A stretch of 55,530 nt of DNA, taken from Methylobacter sp. GTDB taxonomy: Bacteria; Pseudomonadota; Gammaproteobacteria; Methylococcales; Methylomonadaceae. Where the stretch lies: assembly GCF_023227905.1 (NCBI RefSeq), contig NZ_JALOCF010000026.1:1-55530 (forward strand), read 5' to 3'. The notes below the pieces were generated by a model. The model was not told the origin of the DNA. It ran no database searches and worked only from the letters and a program-made list of their open reading frames with translations. Position 1 is the first letter of the stretch, and each line of letters begins with the position of its first letter. Below are positions 1 to 6,873 of this stretch, piece by piece. A program made the translations under genes and the position numbers.

Positions 1-184
1 GGGTATTTTGCGTGGATTGTCCGCCAACTTGGCGAAGATTCTGATACATCAGGTCTTCAAAGACAGCCCGGCCTCTCTTAAACCCTGTGGTATTGACGTT
101 TGCCAAGTTATTGGAAATAACCGCCATTCTTGTTTGCTGGGCATCCAGACCGGATTTAGCCACCCATAATGCACGTTCTGTCAT
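1..184 (-). CDS. flgG: flagellar distal rod protein FlgG (N-terminal part, runs off the window)
   Basis: Only the first ~61 codons are in the window; the rest lies beyond base 1. The translation starts MTERALWVAKSGLDAQQTRM and continues with the NNLANVNTTGFKRGRAVFEDL stretch typical of FlgG, including the rod/hook N-terminal signature of an ANNLAN-like block followed by TGFK. FlgG polymerises into the distal rod that crosses the peptidoglycan and outer membrane. A GAGGAG ribosome site lies 7-8 bases before the ATG at 184. It follows flgF on the same strand but is separated from it by a strong terminator and has its own sigma-54 promoter. Identity rests on sequence similarity I recognise by eye and on synteny. 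Confidence 0.95.
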   Translation of the reverse strand, partial: MTERALWVAKSGLDAQQTRMAVISNNLANVNTTGFKRGRAVFEDLMYQNLRQVGGQSTQNT

Positions 185-226
185 GATAATCTCCTCAGTG
201 CCAATTTATTGTCTTGCTTAAACTAA

Positions 227-242
227 AGCATGATCCATGCCA
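227..242 (-). promoter_or_regulatory. sigma-54 promoter for flgG
   Basis: On the minus strand the sequence reads TGGCATGGATCATGCT. The GG of the -24 element and the GC of the -12 element are exactly 10 bases apart, the spacing required by RpoN. The site lies 43 bases before the flgG start and downstream of the flgF terminator, so it would give a leader of about 33 bases. Consensus fit is good (TGGCAYG-N4-WTGCW). Sigma-54 control of rod and ring genes is known in polar flagellates; use of this site is inferred. Confidence 0.75.
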
Positions 243-277
243 GATTTAATTGAACCTCAGATACCCTCTCAATTTCC

Positions 278-306
278 AAAAAAAAAGCCGAGCTAGGCTC
301 GGCTTT
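278..306 (-). terminator. rho-independent terminator after flgF
   Basis: A 7-base stem GCCGAGC/GCTCGGC with a 3-base loop lies at 287-303. On the minus strand it is followed by a run of nine T (A278-A286 on the plus strand). It sits 26 bases after the flgF stop and cuts transcription between flgF and flgG. Confidence 0.9.
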
Positions 307-331
307 GTTAGCAATCTTGCGGCAATTGCTA

Positions 332-1072
332 TCACATCTGCATCAGCTTGGCTCCTGCCGCAGAGTTTTCATCGACGCTCTTCATCACCTTGGTTTGCAT
401 TTCGAAATTCCTTGCCAGCTCAATCATGTCCACCATGGCGCTGATCGCATTGACGTTGCTGCCTTCCAATACGCCCTGCGCCAGTCTGACATCTGCATTG
501 ACCGCCACCGGCTGGCCATTTTTAGCGCGCAGCAAGCCATCAGTGGATTTTTCCAGATCCTCTGAGGCCGATTTAACCAGCTTAATCCGACCGACCTCCA
601 CCTGGGTTGTCGCATTACCGGAACCCAGCGGGATAATGCTGATAGTGCCGTCACTGCCTATGGTGACTTTTTCCGCCGGTTGAATGGTGATCGGACCATC
701 CTGCCCCAGCACCGGCAAACCAGCGCCGGTCTGCAAAAAGCCTTCCGGAGTAATGTGCAAATCACCGGCACGCGTATAAGCTTCCTTGCCATCCGCGCCC
801 TGTACGGCAAGATAACCTTCGCCGTTAATCGCCACATCCAGGTCTCCGCCCGTTGTCTGCATCGCGCCGGTGGAAAAATCTACTCCCGGCTTGTCGTTCA
901 TGGCATAAACCCGGGTAGGAAAACCCGCACCGTAAACAGGTCTACTGCGGAATTGCTCTAAGTCTGATTTAAATCCGGTGGTCTGGGTATTCGCCAAATT
1001 ATTGGCGTTTGCCGTTTGCGCCAACAACGTTTGCTTGGCGCCGCTCATTGCGATATATAAACTACGATCCAT
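332..1072 (-). CDS. flgF: flagellar proximal rod protein FlgF
   Basis: 246 aa, usual length for FlgF. The N-terminus MDRSLYIAMSGAKQTLLAQT and the NNLANTQTTGFKSDL block (residues ~23-37) are the rod-protein signature. The C-terminal helix region (LEGSNVNAISAMVDMIELAR, ~203-222) matches the conserved FlgE/F/G ending. The protein is one of the proximal rod subunits exported by the flagellar type III system. An AGGGGAG ribosome site precedes the ATG. It is the last gene of the flgBCDEF unit; a terminator follows. Confidence 0.96.
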   Translation of the reverse strand: MDRSLYIAMSGAKQTLLAQTANANNLANTQTTGFKSDLEQFRSRPVYGAGFPTRVYAMNDKPGVDFSTGAMQTTGGDLDVAINGEGYLAVQGADGKEAYTRAGDLHITPEGFLQTGAGLPVLGQDGPITIQPAEKVTIGSDGTISIIPLGSGNATTQVEVGRIKLVKSASEDLEKSTDGLLRAKNGQPVAVNADVRLAQGVLEGSNVNAISAMVDMIELARNFEMQTKVMKSVDENSAAGAKLMQM

Positions 1073-1146
1073 AACAGCTCCCCTTAAACCAGAACTTTAA
1101 AACAAAATTAAAGCAAACATCATTCCAACAGCTTCAAGCTATCAAA

Positions 1147-2946
1147 CTATGCATTCAGGATAGTTTGTATCAGGGTTTTTTCGGTAGTAATGGTTTGGGA
1201 ATTAGCCTGATACGCCTGCTGGGCAATAATCAATTTAACCAACTGTTCGGATAAATCCACGTTGGAGCCTTCCAGAGCTGATGACTGAATGCCGCCAAAA
1301 TTATTATCGCCGGCCGCACCATAAATAGGCGCCCCTGAAGTGGAAGTCTTCGCCCAGGAAGTATCGCCTAATTTGGCCAAGGATTGATTGCTTTGAAACC
1401 GCGCCAGCGCCACCTGCCCTAAAGCCTTGGAACCGCCGTTACTGTACCTGGCAAACACCACCCCTGTGTCATCGACATCGATGCCGGTCAAATTTCCGGC
1501 AGGCAAACCATCCTGGTCCAGACCATTGACGCTAAAAGGCGTAGCGAACTGGGTACTGCCAAAAAAGTCTATATCGAACGCCATCGGATCAACACTGATA
1601 TTAGGATCAATGGACGCTAAGTTAATAGACCCAAAATCCACCTTGGTTGTTTGCGAAGAGCCGGCGGCGGCAGCCGCAACTGCCGCATTATAATTATTGG
1701 CCGCAGTCTGGGCGGCAGTTGCCGCTGCTGCCGCAGCAGCGGCAAGAGTGGCAGCACTGTCAGCCGTGGCACCATCAACAACAAGCGCCGCTGCAGTGGC
1801 ATAGGCTGACGCCGCAGCAGCGGCAGCCGCCGCAGTCGTTTTAGCGGTAGTAGCCAGCCCAGCGGCGGCGCCAGAAGTACTATTAATAGTTGCAGCTGCC
1901 GCTGCCGAAGCTGTAGCAGATGCCGATGCCACCAAGGCTTTGGAAAGAGCTGCTGCAGCAAGCGGCGCGGTATATGCTCCGCCATTCGCTGGCGATACAG
2001 CGTTAGCTGATACTGTTGCAGCCGCCGTATCGGTAACCGTCGTATTCGCCGTCGTTACAATCGCCGCAGACTTAACAGCGGCAGCACGAGCCCCCACTTC
2101 ATCAAGCAATCCGGATTCGGTAAAAGACATCGGTATGGGTAAGCCGGGAGTATTAACTGTTGCTGACACTGTCGATGCCGGCGCTGTTGCGGGCGGCACA
2201 GCCTGCCCACCCGTCGTAATGCCAAAACCATCGAGAAACAGATAGGCATCCCATACGTTAGCCACCGGTGTTTTCACATAATAAGTCGATGCGATATGCG
2301 CATTACCCTGAGTATCATAGGTAGTGACTGATGTTGTATTGTTATAGGACAAAGGATTGGTAGGATCAAATATTGTCGTTGACGGCTGATTGGCAGCTCC
2401 GTTGATATTCAATTTCATATTGATATTTTCGGTGGCGTTAGGCAAGCCTTGAGCAGTATCGATCGTCAATGGCCTGAAAACGCCGACGCTGAAGCCCTCC
2501 GCGGCGGTCGTGCCGTTTGGCGCAAAAGCCAATAAATACTGGCCCTTGTCATTAACCACATTACCTGAGCTGTTTAACTGAAACGCACCGTTGCGGGTAT
2601 AGGCGCTGGGAACCGAAGGATCTACCGGTGCGGTTGGGTTGGCAGGATCGGGAAGATTCACGTCGTCGGCCAATACAAAAAAACCATTGCCGCTGACGGC
2701 AAGATCGAGGCTGTTCTGGGTAGACTCGATATTGCCTTGATTAAATTGTTGAGCCACTTCGGTGACTTTCACGCCGGAGCCCGGTTGAGTCTTGCTAACG
2801 CCACCAATACTGGTGGCATACACGTCCGCGAATTCCGCCCGCGACTCTTTAAAACCGGTGGTTTGCGAGTTGGCAATATTATTACCGGTTACCTGTAAAT
2901 TTGTTGAGGCAGCTTTTAAGCCGCTTAATGCTGTTGCAAAACCCAT
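1147..2946 (-). CDS. flgE: flagellar hook protein FlgE with long Ala-rich insertion
   Basis: 599 aa, clearly longer than the ~400-450 aa usual for FlgE. N-terminal rod-type domain (MGFATALSGLKAASTNLQVT, then NNIANSQTTGFKESRAEF) and the C-terminal ALEGSNVDLSEQLVKLI segment with QAYQANSQTI are intact, so hook polymerisation domains D0/D1 are present. Residues ~285-430 form a low-complexity stretch dominated by Ala with Thr/Ser, replacing or extending a surface domain. The DNA there is a run of GCN codons. The gene is fourth in flgBCDEF, 74 bases before flgF. Hook subunit identity is firm; the role of the Ala-rich segment is unknown. Confidence 0.95.
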   Translation of the reverse strand: MGFATALSGLKAASTNLQVTGNNIANSQTTGFKESRAEFADVYATSIGGVSKTQPGSGVKVTEVAQQFNQGNIESTQNSLDLAVSGNGFFVLADDVNLPDPANPTAPVDPSVPSAYTRNGAFQLNSSGNVVNDKGQYLLAFAPNGTTAAEGFSVGVFRPLTIDTAQGLPNATENINMKLNINGAANQPSTTIFDPTNPLSYNNTTSVTTYDTQGNAHIASTYYVKTPVANVWDAYLFLDGFGITTGGQAVPPATAPASTVSATVNTPGLPIPMSFTESGLLDEVGARAAAVKSAAIVTTANTTVTDTAAATVSANAVSPANGGAYTAPLAAAALSKALVASASATASAAAAATINSTSGAAAGLATTAKTTAAAAAAAASAYATAAALVVDGATADSAATLAAAAAAAATAAQTAANNYNAAVAAAAAGSSQTTKVDFGSINLASIDPNISVDPMAFDIDFFGSTQFATPFSVNGLDQDGLPAGNLTGIDVDDTGVVFARYSNGGSKALGQVALARFQSNQSLAKLGDTSWAKTSTSGAPIYGAAGDNNFGGIQSSALEGSNVDLSEQLVKLIIAQQAYQANSQTITTEKTLIQTILNA

Positions 2947-2961
2947 GTTACACCCCCAATT

Positions 2962-3645
2962 CTAAAGAATTTGTTTAATCTCATTAAAATTGACACTGCC
3001 CAATCCGGTCAGATCAACCTTTATACCACTTGCGCCACTACCCATGGTTACACCTTCAACGCGCGAGAAAACTTCTGTTTCCAACGCGGTATTTTTTCCA
3101 TCAATAGCTGTTGTGGCTTGAATTTTGTATACACCTGGGCTAACCATGACCTCATTTGAATTCAGGCCATCCCAAACAAAAGGCAATTTGCCCGCGGCAT
3201 GAGCCCCCATATCCTTAGTTAAAACAACTGCACCTGTAGCCGCATCGGTTATCGTGACCTTAACGTTGGCTGCGCTGCTCGATAAATTAATATTGCCTGC
3301 TATATTGCCTCCGACTTCTAAGTTTCCCTGAGAGCTCGGCACAGATACATGTCGCCCTACTAAACTCGTTGCCTGCAATGCCTGACTAGAGTTGATTGAA
3401 CTGGCAAAATCACCAAATGATTTTTGCAAATCCTGAATACCGGATACCGTCCCGAACTGCGCCATTTGTGTTATAAACTCACCATTTTGCATGGGTTGCG
3501 AAGGGTCTTGATGGGTCATCTGGGCAGTCATTAATTTTAAAAACTGCTCCTGTCCTAATGACGTTTTTTTAGGTGTTCCCGCCGTATCCGATTTGGGTGT
3601 GACGGTTAAGCTGCTGTAATCATTTGTTGCGCCTTGGATAGCCAT
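2962..3645 (-). CDS. flgD: flagellar hook capping/assembly protein FlgD
   Basis: 227 aa. The N-terminal segment LGQEQFLKLMTAQMTHQDPS (~residues 31-50) is the FlgD export and capping signature, followed by QNGEFITQMAQF. A Tudor/FNIII-like C-terminal part with FVWDGLNSNEVMVSPGVYK follows, matching the FlgD 'WDG' motif. FlgD forms the temporary cap on which FlgE polymerises. It lies between flgC and flgE with short gaps (10 and 15 bases), so it is in the same transcript. Confidence 0.95.
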   Translation of the reverse strand: MAIQGATNDYSSLTVTPKSDTAGTPKKTSLGQEQFLKLMTAQMTHQDPSQPMQNGEFITQMAQFGTVSGIQDLQKSFGDFASSINSSQALQATSLVGRHVSVPSSQGNLEVGGNIAGNINLSSSAANVKVTITDAATGAVVLTKDMGAHAAGKLPFVWDGLNSNEVMVSPGVYKIQATTAIDGKNTALETEVFSRVEGVTMGSGASGIKVDLTGLGSVNFNEIKQIL

Positions 3646-3655
3646 TTTTATCTCC

Positions 3656-4072
3656 TTACTGCCCCATTTTTAATGTCTGAAGCATCATCTGCTTTGCCGT
3701 ATTCAACACTTCAATATTATTTTGATAGGAACGCGATGCTGACATCATATTGGCCATCTCTTCGACGGTATTAACGTTCGATTTAAAAATGTAACCGTCG
3801 CTATTGGCCATCGGATGGTGCGGGGCATATTCCATCACAGGAGCGTCCTGGCTCTCGACCACGCCCAGCACGTTCACCTTACTGGTAGCGTTCTGCGTAT
3901 TCATGGCCTTATCTAATTCAGCGGCAAACACCGGCTGTCTGGATTTATAAACCTCCGCCGCGCTACTGGCGACACTGTTCGCATTGGATATGTTGCTTGC
4001 GACCAGATTAAGCCTTAAGTTCTGTGCATTCATGCCGCTGCCGGCAATATCAAATATACTTAAACCCGCCAT
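3656..4072 (-). CDS. flgC: flagellar basal-body rod protein FlgC
   Basis: 138 aa, normal length. Begins MAGLSIFDIAGSGMNAQNLR and carries the rod N-terminal block NLVASNISNANSVASS, the YAPHHPMANSDGYI motif and a C-terminal SRSYQNNIEVLNTAKQMM helix, all typical of FlgC. It builds the proximal rod with FlgB and FlgF. The gap to flgB is only 2 bases, so translation is probably coupled. Confidence 0.96.
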   Translation of the reverse strand: MAGLSIFDIAGSGMNAQNLRLNLVASNISNANSVASSAAEVYKSRQPVFAAELDKAMNTQNATSKVNVLGVVESQDAPVMEYAPHHPMANSDGYIFKSNVNTVEEMANMMSASRSYQNNIEVLNTAKQMMLQTLKMGQ

Positions 4073-4074
4073 GA

Positions 4075-4470
4075 CTATTGCCCCTTCAGCGCGGTCATCA
4101 GACCGGAAAACTTGTTATTGATGAACTGCAAACTGGCCTGGTACTGCACCGCATTTTCAGCGTACTTGGCTTGCTCGACATGCGCTTCGACGGTATTACC
4201 GTCCAATGAAACCTGATTGGGGTTCCGATACATGACATTTGCGCCAAATACTGGTTGCTGCTGTGGCGCAATATGTCCCGCATGGGTCCGCTCTATGCTC
4301 ACGCCAGGAGCCATGCTTTGTTTTAGCACCGACTTAAAGTCCATATCTCGCGCTTTAAAGTTCGGTGTATCGGCGTTTGCCAAGTTAGCGGCCAGTATCT
4401 CGCCCCGCTTTTCCCGAAAAGCCAGAGCTTTAGGCTCAATGCCAAGTGCTGCGTCAAAGTTAATAGCCAT
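4075..4470 (-). CDS. flgB: flagellar basal-body rod protein FlgB
   Basis: 131 aa. Contains the rod block LAANLANADTPNFKARDMDF and a C-terminal region with YQASLQFINNKFSGLMTALK, as in FlgB. It is the first gene of the flgBCDEF unit. A strong AGGAGGT ribosome site lies 5 bases before the ATG, and a sigma-54 promoter lies 34 bases further upstream. Confidence 0.96.
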   Translation of the reverse strand: MAINFDAALGIEPKALAFREKRGEILAANLANADTPNFKARDMDFKSVLKQSMAPGVSIERTHAGHIAPQQQPVFGANVMYRNPNQVSLDGNTVEAHVEQAKYAENAVQYQASLQFINNKFSGLMTALKGQ

Positions 4471-4503
4471 GATGTACCTCCTGATTATTTATGCAAATAC
4501 CAA

Positions 4504-4519
4504 AGCATGTGATATGCCA
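4504..4519 (-). promoter_or_regulatory. sigma-54 promoter for flgBCDEF
   Basis: The minus strand reads TGGCATATCACATGCT: GG and GC are 10 bases apart, as RpoN needs. It is very similar to the flgG box (both TGGCAT...ATGCT). The -12 element is about 36 bases before the flgB ATG. Confidence 0.75.
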
Positions 4520-4615
4520 AATATATATATTCCATAAAGAATCAATAAGATATATTTTTTACAATTATTTATCTCTCCTCCACAGCTGATTATGCTTAAA
4601 ATACTTTTGAATAAT

Positions 4616-4665
4616 CCGGCAAAAAATAGCCGCTAATAAATAATCGATAAACAGACCGGCAAAAA
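4616..4665 (+). repeat. direct repeat CCGGCAAAAA pair between flgB and flgA
   Basis: The 10-mer CCGGCAAAAA occurs at 4616-4625 and again at 4656-4665, 40 bases apart, on one face of the helix (about four turns). It sits in the divergent flgB-flgA control region. It could be an activator site or chance in an A-rich region; no known binding factor is assigned. Confidence 0.35.
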
Positions 4666-4678
4666 TACAAAGCAGCAT

Positions 4679-4692
4679 GTCAATAAATTGAC
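4679..4692. promoter_or_regulatory. FleQ-type binding box
   Basis: The sequence GTCAATAAATTGAC is an inverted repeat (GTCAAT/ATTGAC around AA). From memory it fits the consensus reported for Pseudomonas FleQ (GTCaNTAAAtTGAC) at every base. It lies between the divergent flgB and flgA genes, ~160 bases upstream of the flgB sigma-54 box and ~68 bases before the flgA ATG, a suitable place for an enhancer-binding activator. The regulator itself is not in the window. Confidence 0.55.
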
Positions 4693-4759
4693 TGGCACCT
4701 AAAAATAACAGCGCATCAATCATGTGTCGCAATATATAAGCCATACAAAGGTCTTAACG

Positions 4760-5458
4760 ATGATAAAAAACATCCTACTCATTTTGGTATTGACCTTTAT
4801 TTTTTTTACCAAGGCTCATGCGGAACAAGGTTGGCAATCACACGAATCCATTGCTGAGGCCGTTAAAGCTTATATTGCGCAAAATATAAACCTGCTGGGT
4901 GAATATGAAGTAAATCTAACTCCGTTGGACAGTCGATTAAATTTGCCTCAATGCGCCGAACCGGTGGAGGTGTTTACAACAACCGGCTTAATTAAGGCGG
5001 GCAGAACGACTATCGGCGTGCGGTGTAATACAGAAAAAAAGTGGTCGATTTTTACTTCAGCCATCATCAAGACTTACCAAATGGTCGTGGTCTTATCTCA
5101 ACCGATACAGCGAGGAGAAACCTTTACCCGACAACATCTTGCAATCGAAAAAAGAGAGGTGTCTAATCTCAGGGAAGATTTTGTCACTCAGCCAGAACAA
5201 ATCGAAAATAAACAGGCCACACGCCAACTCAATACCGGAGCCATTCTCAGCCTAAAAAATCTTGTCATACCAAGACTTGTCAAAAGAGGAGATAAGGTCG
5301 TTATCAGCACGACAAAACCGGATTTTTCTATCAGAATGAGTGGGGTAGCGATGATGGATGGCGCCAAGGGGGAGCTTATCACGGTTAAAAACCAGAACTC
5401 GGGACGCGTCATTAATGCAACCGTTATAGAGCCTGGATTGGTCTCTGTTGATTATTGA
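4760..5458 (+). CDS. flgA: flagellar P-ring assembly chaperone FlgA
   Basis: 232 aa from the ATG at 4760. I prefer this start to the upstream GTG at 4724 because it opens directly with a clean signal peptide: residues 1-21, hydrophobic LILVLTFIFF, cleavage after AHA. The C-terminal half holds the SAF-like domain (VVLSQPIQRGETFTRQHLAI, then ATRQLNTGAILSLKNL and PRLVKRGDKVVI), the hallmark of FlgA. It acts in the periplasm helping FlgI form the P ring. It is divergent from flgB, sharing the control region with the FleQ-like box. Confidence 0.92.
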   Translation: MIKNILLILVLTFIFFTKAHAEQGWQSHESIAEAVKAYIAQNINLLGEYEVNLTPLDSRLNLPQCAEPVEVFTTTGLIKAGRTTIGVRCNTEKKWSIFTSAIIKTYQMVVVLSQPIQRGETFTRQHLAIEKREVSNLREDFVTQPEQIENKQATRQLNTGAILSLKNLVIPRLVKRGDKVVISTTKPDFSIRMSGVAMMDGAKGELITVKNQNSGRVINATVIEPGLVSVDY

Positions 5459-5487
5459 ACTCTCCAACTAACCTATTAAATAAAAGC

Positions 5488-5514
5488 TAAAGTTTCTTGC
5501 CGCACTGCCGATAA
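5488..5514 (+). promoter_or_regulatory. consensus sigma-28 (FliA) promoter for flgMN
   Basis: TAAAGTTT at 5488-5495, an 11-base spacer, then GCCGATAA at 5507-5514. Both elements match the class-3 flagellar consensus at every base. Transcription would start near 5521, about 30 bases before flgM. Confidence 0.88.
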
Positions 5515-5549
5515 AGATTGCAAATGAAGAACACATTGAGGAATCTAAC

Positions 5550-5846
5550 ATGGCCATCGAAATAACCGGCAGAACGAACAGCCCAACGCCCATCAAAACG
5601 CCCCCAAAAGCTAGCGTTGAGGGTGAAAAAAAAGTAGCTGTTACAACCACCCCTGAAAAAGACGACGTTGTTGCTCTTACGACAACAACTCAGGAAATAA
5701 AAAAGGCCTTTGGCTCATCCCCTGCATCGCTCGTGGATATTGACAGGGTCAACTCCATTAAAAAAGCGCTTGCTGATGGAAGTTACCAAGTCGATGCCGA
5801 AAAAGTTGCCAAGAAATTAATTGATTTTGAGAAATTAATGCCATAA
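5550..5846 (+). CDS. flgM: anti-sigma-28 factor FlgM
   Basis: 98 aa, typical size. The N-terminal half is Thr/Lys/Pro-rich and probably disordered. The C-terminal half (LVDIDRVNSIKKALADGSYQ, VDAEKVAKKLIDFEKLM) is the sigma-28-binding region. FlgM holds FliA inactive until the hook is finished and is then exported. A GAGG ribosome site precedes the ATG. The consensus sigma-28 promoter in front gives the known negative feedback loop; flgN follows after 10 bases. Confidence 0.93.
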   Translation: MAIEITGRTNSPTPIKTPPKASVEGEKKVAVTTTPEKDDVVALTTTTQEIKKAFGSSPASLVDIDRVNSIKKALADGSYQVDAEKVAKKLIDFEKLMP

Positions 5847-5856
5847 GTGCATAGCC

Positions 5857-6351
5857 ATGATAAAACAGACCTATCCCATTACAGAGCAACTCATCCTCAA
5901 TGCGCTACAACTGGCGCAGCAGCTTTACCAGGAGCTCAATCGGGAGGCTGATGCCTTAAAAAACCTGCACCAGGCTGAACTGATCAGCAGTATCGCCGCG
6001 AATAAAAAGCAACTGGTTGTGCAACTGGAGCAGTTCAACACGCAAATCGCCCAAGTTTTGGCAACGGAGAAATTGCCTAACGATCAGGACAGTATCAAGG
6101 AATATTTTAACCGGGCTGAAACAGCCGGTCTGTCAACCGCCGAATCAGCCGGCAACTGGACTCAACTCATGCTCGTCTGCGCGGAATGCAGAAACCTGAA
6201 TGAGCAAAACGGTGCGGGCATTGATCTTTTATCTCGTCACACCAAGCGCTCACTGGACATTTTGAAAGGCAAGCCGGAGTTTGCAAATACTTACGGCTCT
6301 GACGGTTCAGCCCAAAGCGACCGGTATAGTCGTACCCTGATTTCGGTATAA
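5857..6351 (+). CDS. flgN: flagellar export chaperone FlgN
   Basis: 164 aa, almost wholly helical, with a coiled-coil-like N-terminal half (LNALQLAQQLYQELNREADA, then ALKNLHQAELISSIAANKKQ) and a C-terminal AGIDLLSRHTKRSLDILKGK segment. Those features and the position directly after flgM fit FlgN, the chaperone of the hook-filament junction proteins FlgK and FlgL. No clear terminator follows within the 240 bases before the tRNA gene. Confidence 0.88.
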   Translation: MIKQTYPITEQLILNALQLAQQLYQELNREADALKNLHQAELISSIAANKKQLVVQLEQFNTQIAQVLATEKLPNDQDSIKEYFNRAETAGLSTAESAGNWTQLMLVCAECRNLNEQNGAGIDLLSRHTKRSLDILKGKPEFANTYGSDGSAQSDRYSRTLISV

Positions 6352-6592
6352 CCACTTCTTCGTGCTCGGCACATTATTAGAATAAATCCTACCGATTTTG
6401 ACTGAAACAGCCATCCTTGCGCCCAGTCGGCGCACATTAATTTAAGTAACTGTTTAATAACCTCATTATTTAACGACACATCCCGACTGATGTGTTTTCT
6501 GGCAATAAAACATCTTCTTTCAACTCATCGATGCACTTCGAAGAGAACAAATGAATTAAATACCCATCTATGGTACAATCTTCTCTGTTTTT

Positions 6593-6669
6593 GCCCCGAT
6601 AGCTCAGCTGGATAGAGCGGTCCCCTCCTAAGGGACAGGCCGGTGGTTCAAATCCGCCTCGGGGCACCA
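6593..6669 (+). tRNA. tRNA-Arg (anticodon CCT)
   Basis: A full cloverleaf can be drawn: acceptor GCCCCGA/TCGGGGC, D stem GCTC/GAGC, anticodon stem GTCCC/GGGAC with loop CTCCTAA (anticodon CCT, reads AGG), five-base variable loop, T stem GGTGG/CCGCC with loop TTCAAAT, and an encoded 3' ACCA. An extended -10-like TGGTACAAT lies at 6571-6579 upstream; no good -35 is seen. Confidence 0.96.
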
Positions 6670-6873
6670 TTAATATCAACAACTTAAAAACACTCCAGCT
6701 TACACCTACCCGCGACAAGAGACCGCACCTAACGCCATACTTAATAAAACGCCAATATTCCAGCAATTAACTAACCCTGTTTTTTGCCGCGTTTTTATTT
6801 AATTTTCAACACCCTTTTCACAATGCTGTAAGACGCTTGTCATCAGCAACCTTTTATTGAGACTCTAACTAAT

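Noticed and set aside
1617..2245. ORFs in other frames over the Ala-rich part of flgE
   Set aside because: GC-rich GCN repeats leave all frames open; the peptides are low-complexity shadows.
4647..4656. ATCGATAA as a sigma-28 -10 element for flgA
   Set aside because: No TAAAG-like -35 at the required distance.
4692..4712. TGGCAC upstream of flgA as a sigma-54 -24 element
   Set aside because: The next suitable GC is 15 bases after GG, not 10, so RpoN spacing fails.
4724..4759. GTG start 36 bases upstream of the chosen flgA start
   Set aside because: It would put 12 polar residues before the signal peptide.
6470..6766. 98-residue minus-strand ORF with RGGFEPPACPLGGDRSIQ
   Set aside because: It runs antisense across the tRNA-Arg gene; the peptide is a tRNA translated backwards, a common false gene.
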